Program-made: the position numbers and the translations under genes
Notes under the pieces: generated by a model
What the model was told of the DNA's origin: nothing
The model's database searches: none
The model's input: the letters and a program-made list of their open reading frames with translations, nothing else
Part shown: positions 15,036 to 21,804 of the stretch, piece after piece
How the letters are laid out: the number at the start of each line of letters is the position of its first letter
Position numbering within the stretch: position 1 is the stretch's first letter
Origin: a virus
Reading direction: 5' to 3' (one strand)
Length of the DNA: 23,384 bases
Virus record (IMG/VR): IMGVR_UViG_3300048056_000085
Coordinates: 1-23,384 of that record

Positions 15036-17437
15036 GCGACACGCCCAAGATCCCGCGAACCGACGACTTTCTCAACGCCGTATCCGGTCTCGGCGGGAGC
15101 TACGACAAAAGCCAGTACACGTTTTTCCGTCGCCGCCCTTACCTGCAATACGACGAGCTAAGCGACCTGTACGAGCAGGACGCGATTGCCGCGCGAGTCA
15201 TTGACCGGCTGGTGGACGACGCCACCCGCGAGGGCTTCAGGATCGTCGGGCCCGACGAAGATTTCGACTTCGACGCGGTGTCCTCCGACCTGGAGGATCT
15301 TGGGGCAATTACGGCCATCGGCGATGCCTGGCGATGGGCTCGTCTTTACGGGGGTGCCATCGCAGTTATGGTGGTGGCAGACGGTCGCAAGCTCAGCGAG
15401 CCGCTCGACGTGCAGCAGGCACAGCGCCTGCTGTCGGTCCAGGTGATCGAGGCGCCCTATGCCATCCCGTCTGACTGGAACCCAGGTCTAGGCGCTCGAG
15501 GCTTCCGCGACCCTCGGCGATACGATGTGACCGTCGTCGCTGGGCGCGGGGATACGCGGTCGATCGACGCCTCCCGCGTCATGCGCTTTGACGGCATCCG
15601 CGTGCCGCCGTCGCGCCTGCTGGAGCGGTACGGGTGGGGCCCCTCGTTGCTGGACCGGGTCGCACGGGAGATCTTCCAGCTCGGCGAGGTGATGGGCTAC
15701 TCGCGCAACATCATCCACGAGATGAGCGTGATGGCGTTCAAGATCGAGGGTTTGCGCGAGCAGCTCTGCGGCGACGAGCGTTCGCAGTCCGAGATCCGCA
15801 AGGTCTTTGAGACGCTTCGGTTTGCGATCGACAACATGAACGCGCTCGTGCTCGACACGAAAGACGACTACGGCGAGATCAGCCGATCGACCAACGGACT
15901 GCGCGACATGATCGAGGAGTTCGTGTCAGCTCTGGTCCGGGCCACGGACATGCCCCGCACCGTGCTCCTCGGTGAGCAGCCCAGCGGGCTCAACGCCAAC
16001 GCGGACAGCGAGATCAGGTCATGGTTTGACTACGTCCACAGCCAACAGCGCGCCGTGCTTACGCCGGCTGTCAACCGACTTCTTGAGGTGTACTTCGCGG
16101 TGCGGTCAAACAGGGGCGACCGTGTACCGTCCGAGTGGACGATCGAATGGAACCCGCTGTGGCAGATGGACGAGCAGCAGGCGGCCCAGGCTCGCCTCAC
16201 GCGGGCCCAGGCGCGCGCCATCGACGTCAACAGCGGCGCGGTGTCGGCCGACGAGGTGCGCCAAGACCCAGACCTTCGAGATGTCTACGAGATCGACCCG
16301 TCGGCAGCGGCTCCCCCTCCACCCATGCCAGCCCCGGCCAGTGGAGTCGCCCTTCTCGGACAGGACGAGGAGGACGCTGACAGGGAGCCCGTGGTGCTGC
16401 CTGACAGCTACATTAGGCCGGGATCAACGATGGTCGGCACGCGACAGGCTGCGGAGGCCCTTGGGGTTTCGCAAGCCACCGTGCGACGACTGGCACGCGA
16501 GGGGCAGATCCCCGCGACGATGGTAGGTTCGCGTATGCGGATCCCGCTTGAGCAAGCACGCGAGACGTTGCAGCCGATCACTGGCGATTCGGTCAAAAAA
16601 AAAACGGACCTAGCGCCGACTGACCACGACGTGCTTTCCACGCTCTTGCGGGCCGAGGTGGCATACACCCGCGATCTCGCCAAGATCGCCCGTGACCTGC
16701 GGAGGGCGATCGCGTCTCGCGTTGGACGGCGCATTGAGCAGCTTGCTGCCGAGGGGCCAAGGGCGGTCGAGGTGGCTGTGAGGCAAGCGATCCGTGAGTC
16801 GGGTGCAGTCCTGCCGGACGCGCAGATCCGAAGAATCATCCGCGACCAGTGGGCGCGGGTGCGGACGGCATCCGATGACACGGTAGTGCTCATGGTGGGG
16901 TCGGCGAGCAGCATTGACCGCGATCGGCTCCTGGCCCTGGCCGGCGGTAGGCCAGAGGACCCGGAGAATCCGACCCGCGACGAGCAGATCGGGGCCGTGC
17001 TGGCGGCTGCGCTGGCCGTCGCTGGCGACCGAGCTAGGCGGGAGTGGGCTCGAGCCAACACGGAGCTGATCCGCGACATTCCTGCCAAGCACGAGCAGGA
17101 TCTAGTGCTGGCGCTGACAGAGGCGGTCGAGCAGGGCAAGGGCGCCGACCGACTGCGCGAGATCATCACCGAGCGCGACGGGATCACAGAGCGGCGCACG
17201 CAGACGATCGCCGAGGACCAGACCCAAAAGGGAGTCGGACAGCTCCAGCAGGAACGCCTGGGCGGCGCTGGCGTCGGTCAGTACACGTGGCGCACCATGA
17301 TGGACGACCGCGTCAGAGACGAGCACGCGGCCCGTGAGGGCCAGGTTTTTGCTTGGGACCAGCCGCCAGAGGACGGGCACCCTGGCGAGCCGGTGAACTG
17401 CCGATGCGTCGCCGAGCCTGTGTTAGAGCTAGAATGA
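15032..17437 (+). CDS. Portal (DUF1073 type) - HTH - Mu F/SPP1 gp7-like head morphogenesis fusion
   Basis: An 801-aa fusion. Residues 1-~420 are a DUF1073-type portal (this Pfam family is also named after the Acb1 N-terminal domain). Visible motifs are LSDLYEQDAIAARVIDRLVD, the WRWARLYGGA segment and DMPRTVLLGEQPSGLNANADS. Residues 467-513 are a clear excisionase-like (HTH_17/MerR-type) helix-turn-helix: TRQAAEALGVSQATVRRLA followed by a basic wing IPATMVGSRMRIPLE. Three lysines (522-524) coded by an A10 tract follow. The C-terminal part is helical and ends in a Mu F-type domain (YTWRTMMDDRVRDEH from 751, H783-P-G and CRC at 790-792). Portal plus MuF fusions are known; an HTH between them is unusual. 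Slippage at A10 would release the portal-HTH alone. Confidence 0.9.
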   Translation: MSDTPKIPRTDDFLNAVSGLGGSYDKSQYTFFRRRPYLQYDELSDLYEQDAIAARVIDRLVDDATREGFRIVGPDEDFDFDAVSSDLEDLGAITAIGDAWRWARLYGGAIAVMVVADGRKLSEPLDVQQAQRLLSVQVIEAPYAIPSDWNPGLGARGFRDPRRYDVTVVAGRGDTRSIDASRVMRFDGIRVPPSRLLERYGWGPSLLDRVAREIFQLGEVMGYSRNIIHEMSVMAFKIEGLREQLCGDERSQSEIRKVFETLRFAIDNMNALVLDTKDDYGEISRSTNGLRDMIEEFVSALVRATDMPRTVLLGEQPSGLNANADSEIRSWFDYVHSQQRAVLTPAVNRLLEVYFAVRSNRGDRVPSEWTIEWNPLWQMDEQQAAQARLTRAQARAIDVNSGAVSADEVRQDPDLRDVYEIDPSAAAPPPPMPAPASGVALLGQDEEDADREPVVLPDSYIRPGSTMVGTRQAAEALGVSQATVRRLAREGQIPATMVGSRMRIPLEQARETLQPITGDSVKKKTDLAPTDHDVLSTLLRAEVAYTRDLAKIARDLRRAIASRVGRRIEQLAAEGPRAVEVAVRQAIRESGAVLPDAQIRRIIRDQWARVRTASDDTVVLMVGSASSIDRDRLLALAGGRPEDPENPTRDEQIGAVLAAALAVAGDRARREWARANTELIRDIPAKHEQDLVLALTEAVEQGKGADRLREIITERDGITERRTQTIAEDQTQKGVGQLQQERLGGAGVGQYTWRTMMDDRVRDEHAAREGQVFAWDQPPEDGHPGEPVNCRCVAEPVLELE
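16595..16604 (+). promoter_or_regulatory. A10 homopolymer, candidate programmed slippage site
   Basis: Ten consecutive A lie inside the portal fusion gene, in zero frame AAA AAA AAA A, exactly at the border between the HTH domain and the MuF-like half. Losing one A gives KKKRT then TAG; gaining one gives KKKNGPSAD then TGA. Both shifted frames therefore stop within a few codons and would yield a ~526-530-residue portal-HTH without the MuF domain. A run this long is rare in such GC-rich coding sequence. A sequencing error cannot be excluded from one read of the sequence. Confidence 0.5.
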
Positions 17438-17462
17438 GTGCGCTAAGATCGGAGAGAACAAC

Positions 17463-17813
17463 ATGGCACTGATCCGACAGACACAGATCGCCGGCCAGCC
17501 GTTTAGCGGCGCGGCCAACGACGGGCTGTTTGACCCAAACGGACTTCGGCCCGTGAGTCGGTCGCTGCAGATCCGCGTCAACTCCGTGGGCTTCTCGACC
17601 ACGTCAACGGTGGGTGTGGAGCTGGTGCGGGTTTCGCCCGAGGGGGACGAGGTGGTGCTGTTCCGCGGAACGTCGGCGAACCTCTACGTCCAGGGGCTAG
17701 TGTTGCCGACCAGCGATGACGGGCGCTATTACACGCTACAGCTCCGGTCGCTGGCCCTTCCGGGGCCTGGCGTCGTGACCTTCGACTACGACGCGATCGG
17801 CACGGAGCAGTAA
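17463..17813 (+). CDS. Unknown late protein, 116 aa, beta-rich
   Basis: The ATG has a good GGAGAG ribosome binding site 6 nt upstream and starts 25 bp after the portal fusion stop, one of the few real gaps in the late cluster. The product alternates hydrophobic and polar residues throughout (SLQIRVNSVGF, TVGVELVRVSPEGDEVVLF, YYTLQLRSL, VVTFDYDAIG), suggesting an all-beta sandwich like small decoration or fibre-accessory proteins. No family is recognised. GTG of the fibre-like gene follows one base after its stop, so the two are coupled and may act together on the virion surface. Confidence 0.75.
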   Translation: MALIRQTQIAGQPFSGAANDGLFDPNGLRPVSRSLQIRVNSVGFSTTSTVGVELVRVSPEGDEVVLFRGTSANLYVQGLVLPTSDDGRYYTLQLRSLALPGPGVVTFDYDAIGTEQ

Positions 17814-17814
17814 G

Positions 17815-19122
17815 GTGGGCGCGCGCGATTTTCTTGTGCCCGTCTTTGCGACCTTCGACGGCGTCGTCTCGCTGCCAGTGGGCCAGTCGGCGGGCGATGG
17901 CGACGGCGACGGTGATGGCGACGGTGACACGCCAGTCGTCGCGTCCGTGGACCCGGCCGCCGTCGCCCCGGTGGCCCCGCTGTTCAACACCTTTGCGGAT
18001 GCGTGGGCGTACCTGGCCGGCTTCGAGGGCTTCCGCGTCCTGACCCTACTGGACGACGTGGCGGTCACTCCGGGGACCTACTCCGGGGGCCGTGGCCTGC
18101 GGATCGCTGGCGATATCTCCCGCGATACCACTCTGACGGTGCCCGAGGGCGTCGTCTTTGAGGGCTTGCGGCAACTGACCGACCGCGTCAAGGTCGTGTT
18201 CACTGGCACCACCCCGCCCGTGTCGGACTTCACCGGAGACGCCATCGCCGGTCAGCCGGACATCTTCTATCTGGAGAAGGGCTGCGCGGTGGACTGCACT
18301 GGCGCTGGCCCCTTCTTCCGAATTGCTGGCGACGGCACGCCTCAGTCTGCCTTTGGCGGGCTTGCGCTCAACTTTACGCAGGATATCGGGGGAGCGTCCA
18401 CCACCCCGGTGTTTGAGGCGACCGCTGGAGCCTTCGGCTTCTTCTTCCTTCTGGCGAACTCCTCCCTAGCGGCAGGTTCGCTCGCTTCGGACGCGGCATC
18501 CGTGATCGCGCTGCAACTCAGCGCAGATAGCAGCACGAGCCGAAACCCCGCGGACTACCCCGCGATCCTCGGCGGTTTCGTTGCGGAGCTAGGAGCGCGC
18601 GGGGACCGGGTGCTCTATGACCCGTTCGTCAACTCGACGGGGCTGATCTCCGACACTGTTCAGGGAGCGCTGGACGAGGTCGCTGAGACCGGGCTTGCGT
18701 TCGGCGGCTACCTAGACGCGAGTGTGCCGCTCGTTGTCGGCGTGCCCGTCCTCGTGAACCCAACCGTCCAGACGGCCACGTTCGACCCCGGCACGTATGT
18801 CTGGGCTCCCTCGACGGACGTGAGTATCCTGCGCGACGGCAAATATGAGATCACGTATGGCGCCGTCTACAACAACACGGGCACCGGGACGAGGTTTGTG
18901 CAGCTTGACCTGCTGGTGAGCGGGCTGGCACAGCCTGGGCTAGAGGTCACCACGAGCGTTGAGGGCAGCGGCTTTACTCCGGTCAACGGCATCACTCGCA
19001 CTACGATCCTTGACCTTGTGGGCGGCCAGTCCATCGGGATCGCTGCTACGCAACTCAACGGAGCCGCGACCGTCACAACGGTCACCAACGAGATCTTTCT
19101 CTCCATCCGAAAGGTGCGCTGA
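17815..19122 (+). CDS. Fibre-like virion protein with GD repeat and TNF/C1q-like C-terminus
   Basis: A 435-aa protein, GTG start with GGAG 7 nt upstream. Residues 27-38 are GDGDGDGDGDGD, a flexible acidic linker that also reads as overlapping DxDxDG calcium-loop motifs. The middle (about 100-260) is beta-rich, Gly/Thr-rich. The segment STGLISDTVQGALDEV (about 277-292) matches the short helix seen before trimeric fibre tips. The last ~130 residues (KYEITYGAVYNNTGTGTRFVQL and the C-terminal EIFLSIRKVR) have the jelly-roll strand pattern of TNF/C1q-like phage receptor-binding domains. I infer a second fibre or capsid-surface fibre. The C-terminal fold call is by eye. Confidence 0.65.
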   Translation: MGARDFLVPVFATFDGVVSLPVGQSAGDGDGDGDGDGDTPVVASVDPAAVAPVAPLFNTFADAWAYLAGFEGFRVLTLLDDVAVTPGTYSGGRGLRIAGDISRDTTLTVPEGVVFEGLRQLTDRVKVVFTGTTPPVSDFTGDAIAGQPDIFYLEKGCAVDCTGAGPFFRIAGDGTPQSAFGGLALNFTQDIGGASTTPVFEATAGAFGFFFLLANSSLAAGSLASDAASVIALQLSADSSTSRNPADYPAILGGFVAELGARGDRVLYDPFVNSTGLISDTVQGALDEVAETGLAFGGYLDASVPLVVGVPVLVNPTVQTATFDPGTYVWAPSTDVSILRDGKYEITYGAVYNNTGTGTRFVQLDLLVSGLAQPGLEVTTSVEGSGFTPVNGITRTTILDLVGGQSIGIAATQLNGAATVTTVTNEIFLSIRKVR

Positions 19123-19124
19123 CC

Positions 19125-20012
19125 GTGCCCGAAGAAATCATCCCACTGAGCGCGTTCCCCCTGGGCCTCCAAGACCGCGATGGGTTCGTGCGCGAACTGA
19201 ACGCGGCATACAACGGACTACTGGCAACCACCGTCCGCACGGTGTCGCTCACCGAGGTTGCCGTCGTCTACACCGGGGAACTGGCTGACATCCTCGCCGT
19301 CGCTGCGCTACACCCTCAGCCACCGAGCGCCGAGAATGACCCGCTCTCCCTCCGAATCGGCGATCACTTTTCGCCGCCTCGCCGGCTACTCGCGCCGCCC
19401 GCTGATGTGGTCTGGGACGTGTTGACGCCCAACCTGCACAAGCGGATCGGTCTGCGCGACGGTGGAGGATATGTCACCCGTTGGGATTTCATGCCCATTG
19501 TCAACGGCGTGCGCGGGGATAACGTGGTGTGCGAGCATCACACGTATTTGATCCCGTCACCCGGAGCCGCGCCTCTCAAGCGTGACGTGGAGATCGAGTG
19601 GCTACGCCGAGACGGCATCGGCCACCCGGATCGAAAGTTCATGGAAAAGTGGTACGACACCCCGGAGACGATTGCCAAAGAGGGCAAGCTCCGACGTGGC
19701 AAGCTCATGGAGGAGGCCCAGGGCCTAATCTACCAGTGGCTCCTCTCAAACGGGTACACATTTGACGACGGCAAGGATTTCGTGACCAGCTTGTCTGGGC
19801 ACGTATCGACCTACGAAGAATATTCGGATATGGGTATCCTCGCCACCGTCCAGGCATCCGACGCACAGACGTTCCCCTGGCTCGACCAAGCTGGAGCGTT
19901 CTCGGAGTCACTTGCTACTCCCGTCCGCGACGGACAACCGCTGTCCGCCAACCTCGTCACCCCAAGAGAGTTCCTGATCGGGATTCTCGACATCTACGCT
20001 ACCAGCCCGTAA
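19125..20012 (+). CDS. Unknown late protein, 295 aa
   Basis: GTG start at 19125, three bases after the previous stop, with AAGG about 11 nt upstream. A mixed alpha/beta protein without signal peptide or membrane segment. It has aromatic clusters (YVTRWDFMPIV, EHHTYLIP, EIEWLRRDG, KWYDTPE) and a helical stretch KLMEEAQGLIYQWLLSNGY. The N-terminal DRDGFVRELNAAYNGLLATTV also looks helical. I recognise no family. Its position behind the fibre-like gene suggests a virion or fibre-assembly function, but nothing in the sequence proves it. Confidence 0.7.
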   Translation: MPEEIIPLSAFPLGLQDRDGFVRELNAAYNGLLATTVRTVSLTEVAVVYTGELADILAVAALHPQPPSAENDPLSLRIGDHFSPPRRLLAPPADVVWDVLTPNLHKRIGLRDGGGYVTRWDFMPIVNGVRGDNVVCEHHTYLIPSPGAAPLKRDVEIEWLRRDGIGHPDRKFMEKWYDTPETIAKEGKLRRGKLMEEAQGLIYQWLLSNGYTFDDGKDFVTSLSGHVSTYEEYSDMGILATVQASDAQTFPWLDQAGAFSESLATPVRDGQPLSANLVTPREFLIGILDIYATSP

Positions 20013-20021
20013 GGAGACTCC

Positions 20022-20384
20022 ATGCCGCTGATCCCGACCACCCCTGAAACGCGGTCTGTCCCTGGCCCCTCCGAGCAGCGGACGCTTGACCGGATGCACT
20101 TGCTAAGCTTCAAGTTCGTGCAGGACGTCAACGCCACTGACAACGCTCACGTTGAGGTTGAATGGCGCGTGGGGTACGACCACCCGACGCTGACCGTGAC
20201 CGATGCGCTTGGCACTCGGCCGCTGTTTCAGGAAATCGAGCGCAAGCGGGCGCGTCTGTCTGGCGCTGCCGTCATGGCCGCTGTCGCGGCGACACCATCC
20301 GGCGCTTCGGTGTTTGACGCCGTAAGAAACGCCGTGTGGGCGCTCTTGATCGCCGAGGGTCACGTCGGCGGGACGGTGCAGTGA
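20022..20384 (+). CDS. Unknown late protein, 120 aa
   Basis: An AGGAG (20012-20016) merges with the upstream stop and precedes the ATG by about 5 nt, so expression should be strong. The N-terminus is Pro/Thr/Ser-rich. The middle has beta strands (HLLSFKFVQDVNATDNAHVE then VEWRVGYDHPTLTV) and the C-terminal half is helical and Ala-rich. No family recognised. The stop overlaps the GTG of the phospholipase-like gene (GTGA, 20381-20384), so those two are translated together. Function unknown. Confidence 0.75.
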   Translation: MPLIPTTPETRSVPGPSEQRTLDRMHLLSFKFVQDVNATDNAHVEVEWRVGYDHPTLTVTDALGTRPLFQEIERKRARLSGAAVMAAVAATPSGASVFDAVRNAVWALLIAEGHVGGTVQ

Positions 20385-20647
20385 CCAGGGCCGACCGCAG
20401 GGCCGCGGACATCGTGCTACGCGACAGGGCTCGAGCGCTCGCCTGGAGCGGGCCTGCAAGGATCAAGGCTATCGGGGTGTGGATCGTGTTTGCCGTCCGA
20501 GTCGCGATCGGATGGCACAGCCAACCGGCAGGCTGGCTCAGGCTGTCATGGCACGGAAAATATTGCGGGCCCGGCCACAGTGGCACGGGCCCGCCGGTGG
20601 ACGAACTCGACGCGGCTTGCCGCGATCACGACATCGCCTACGACTAA
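20381..20647 (+). CDS. Membrane-associated phospholipase A2-like protein
   Basis: An 88-aa protein starting at the GTG that overlaps the upstream stop. The basic N-terminus (residues 1-29) is followed by a hydrophobic, partly amphipathic helix (30-45, with one Arg). The C-terminus carries the phospholipase A2 signature: calcium loop Y61-C-G-P-G65, then G-x-G-P-P-V-D-E-L-D, then the catalytic helix A-C-R-D-H83-D84-I-A-Y. This matches the parvovirus VP1-type PLA2 pattern (YxGPG and HDxAY). The protein stops right after the catalytic helix, so the third helix carrying the usual partner Asp is absent. It may be a minimal or dead domain, or need a partner. A lysis or entry role is inferred. Confidence 0.7.
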   Translation: MTRADRRAADIVLRDRARALAWSGPARIKAIGVWIVFAVRVAIGWHSQPAGWLRLSWHGKYCGPGHSGTGPPVDELDAACRDHDIAYD

Positions 20648-21045
20648 AATGGAATGTCGTCGTCTCCCAGGTCGCCTGTGTACGCCGCAGGCGTTTGACC
20701 GTGCGTGTAGTCGCCTGAAGCTCCGTCCTCTCGGCGCTGGCGACCGCCCAGGAACTGAACGCGATCGGCGACGATGTCGGTGCTGTACCGCTTGACGCCG
20801 TCCTTCTCGTAGGCGCTGGTCTTGAGACGCCCTTCGACGGCAACCGAGGAGCCTTTCGCCAGGTACCGCTCGCAGCTCTCTGCTTGCCGGCCGAACACCA
20901 CGACGCGGTGCCACTCGGTCTGCGGCTCGCCCTCGCGAGGCTTGTAGGTGGTCGCGACCGACAGCCGAGCAACGGCCATCCCGCTCTGTGACTGCCGCGT
21001 CTCAGGGTCGCGGCCGAGGTTTCCGATGATGATCACTTTGTTCAT
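20644..21045 (-). CDS. ssb: Single-stranded DNA-binding protein
   Basis: A 133-aa SSB. The OB fold is unmistakable: [43 protein letters not shown] and VQFLGG. The disordered linker ends in the acidic tip DDDIPF, the standard docking peptide for replication and repair enzymes. It coats ssDNA during phage replication or recombination. GGAG lies about 6 nt upstream of the ATG (on the minus strand), 12 bp after the ribbon-helix-helix gene, so the two share an operon. Its stop codon interleaves with that of the convergent phospholipase-like gene (CTAA, 20644-20647), with no terminator between them. Being reverse to the late genes, it is probably early expressed. Confidence 0.97.
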   Translation of the reverse strand: MNKVIIIGNLGRDPETRQSQSGMAVARLSVATTYKPREGEPQTEWHRVVVFGRQAESCERYLAKGSSVAVEGRLKTSAYEKDGVKRYSTDIVADRVQFLGGRQRREDGASGDYTHGQTPAAYTGDLGDDDIPF

Positions 21046-21057
21046 GGACTTGCTCCG

Positions 21058-21297
21058 TCAGAAGGTGAAGTAAGCGCTGTGGTCGACGGGGGGAACGTGC
21101 GGCTCACGAGCCCGTAGGTATCGGCGGGCCTCATCCTGGGTCGGGATGTCGATCCCACGCTCCCGTGCCGCGGTCTCGATCGCTCGCTGAATCCAGGCTG
21201 CCGCAGGGATCCCCTCGGCCGCGGCCAGGTCGCGAAGTGCCAGGTACACGCCAGGCGGCATAGAGACCGACCGGCGCCATTTTTTGCTGCTGCTCAC
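21058..21297 (-). CDS. Ribbon-helix-helix (CopG/Arc-like) DNA-binding protein
   Basis: A 79-aa protein with a GTG start (MSSSKKWRRS). Residues about 8-49 have the ribbon-helix-helix pattern: strand RRSVSMPP, helix GVYLALRDLAAAEGI, then helix PAAAWIQRAIETAARERG. Such dimers bind operators and often repress their own promoter. The C-terminal ~30 residues (ending in HSAYFTF) are not typical of the family and may bind a partner. It directly precedes SSB. Its start also carries the AGC-AGC-AGC codons seen in the two leaderless cassettes. A hairpin lies just upstream of its start (21308-21332). The exact target is unknown. Confidence 0.75.
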   Translation of the reverse strand: MSSSKKWRRSVSMPPGVYLALRDLAAAEGIPAAAWIQRAIETAARERGIDIPTQDEARRYLRAREPHVPPVDHSAYFTF

Positions 21298-21307
21298 ACC
21301 CCGAAAG

Positions 21308-21332
21308 CCCCGTCCGCTTGCGCGGTACGGGG
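21308..21332 (-). terminator. GC-rich hairpin between 71-aa gene and RHH gene (terminator or attenuator)
   Basis: Inverted repeat CCCCGT (21308-21313) / ACGGGG (21327-21332) with an inner pairing CCGC/GCGG around a 4-nt loop. On the minus strand it is followed only by CTTTC, so the U tract is weak. The same arm carries the only G-rich stretch within ribosome-binding distance of the RHH gene's GTG, so it could alternatively hide that site. No promoter is visible between the two genes, so SSB probably depends on transcripts passing this hairpin. Confidence 0.4.
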
Positions 21333-21355
21333 ATGGTGTGGGTGGTGGGCGACGG

Positions 21356-21571
21356 CTAGTCCACTGCGGCTCCCCAGGCCGGGCCCAGCTTGCGCGCGGT
21401 TTCCGTGGCTACCTCGGCAGATCGCCCAAGGTAGACCGTGGCGCCTGCCGCGGTGGTCGAGGTCCACCCGTAGCGGGCGGGACCTAGACCATGGTACGCC
21501 CACCCGTAGGTGACGGTGGTGTGCGGGATTAGTGCGTTGATCTTGGCGGTGTTGCTGCTGCTGCTGTCCAT
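21356..21571 (-). CDS. 71-aa unknown protein, leaderless cassette
   Basis: A 71-residue protein beginning MDSSSSNTAKINAL, rich in Tyr, Trp, Gly, Thr and Ala (TYGWAYHGLG, YGWTSTTAA), with no recognised family. No Shine-Dalgarno is present; the ATG lies 6 nt after a TATACA -10 box, implying a leaderless mRNA. Its promoter and first five codons are almost identical to those of the reverse moron at 7628-7873, though the rest of the proteins are unrelated. It precedes the RHH and SSB genes on the same strand. Function unknown. Confidence 0.65.
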   Translation of the reverse strand: MDSSSSNTAKINALIPHTTVTYGWAYHGLGPARYGWTSTTAAGATVYLGRSAEVATETARKLGPAWGAAVD

Positions 21572-21577
21572 GCCCCC

Positions 21578-21627
21578 TGTATAGGGGTGGTCATCGAGAG
21601 TGTCAACGGTCCTGATCGACTTTTTTT
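21578..21627 (-). promoter_or_regulatory. Sigma70-type promoter for 71-aa gene and probably RHH-SSB
   Basis: On the minus strand: A7 (21627-21621), block GATCAGGACCG, TTGACA (-35, 21606-21601), 17-bp spacer, TATACA (-10, 21583-21578), six bases, ATG at 21571. Geometry and much of the sequence equal the promoter at 7880-7928. The stop codon of the upstream 66-aa gene (TGA, 21605-21603) lies inside this -35 box. Confidence 0.8.
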
Positions 21628-21803
21628 GCTCGAGGCGCCGGAACGCCGGTCAGGAGCCACACGGGGCCGCGCACGCGCCATCCGATCGTGACCTCGACGG
21701 TCCACGGGCCACGTGACCAGGCGGGCAGGTCGATCCGCCAGCCGAGGTCATCCTCCCCAGACCACGCAGTCCGTGTGGCTCTCGACCACCCGCGCCACAG
21801 CAC
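21603..21803 (-). CDS. 66-aa unknown protein coupled to the repressor
   Basis: A GTG at 21803 lies one base after the repressor's stop (TAG-g-GTG), suggesting reinitiation; an in-frame ATG at 21842 inside the repressor is an alternative start. The product is very Trp-rich (about eight Trp) with a strand-like pattern (LGWRIDLPAW, GPWTVEVTIGWRVRG). No family is recognised. The last codons and stop coincide with the A7 block and -35 box of the next promoter. It may be a partner or antirepressor of the XRE protein, but this is only inferred from coupling. Confidence 0.5.
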   Translation of the reverse strand: MLWRGWSRATRTAWSGEDDLGWRIDLPAWSRGPWTVEVTIGWRVRGPVWLLTGVPAPRAKKVDQDR

Positions 21804-21804
21804 C

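Noticed and set aside
15032-16300. Anti-CBASS nuclease (Acb1) activity for the portal protein
   Set aside because: The DUF1073 family label refers to a domain also fused to Acb1; here I see only portal motifs and no paired HxT/HxS phosphodiesterase motifs.
20538-20972. Alternative minus-strand frames across the SSB gene
   Set aside because: The SSB frame has full OB-fold motifs and the DDDIPF tip; the others are shadows.
21356-21503. Minus-strand frame 21294-21503 as an alternative to the 71-aa gene
   Set aside because: It begins inside the 71-aa gene without a promoter or ribosome binding site, while the 71-aa frame starts at a promoter-anchored ATG.
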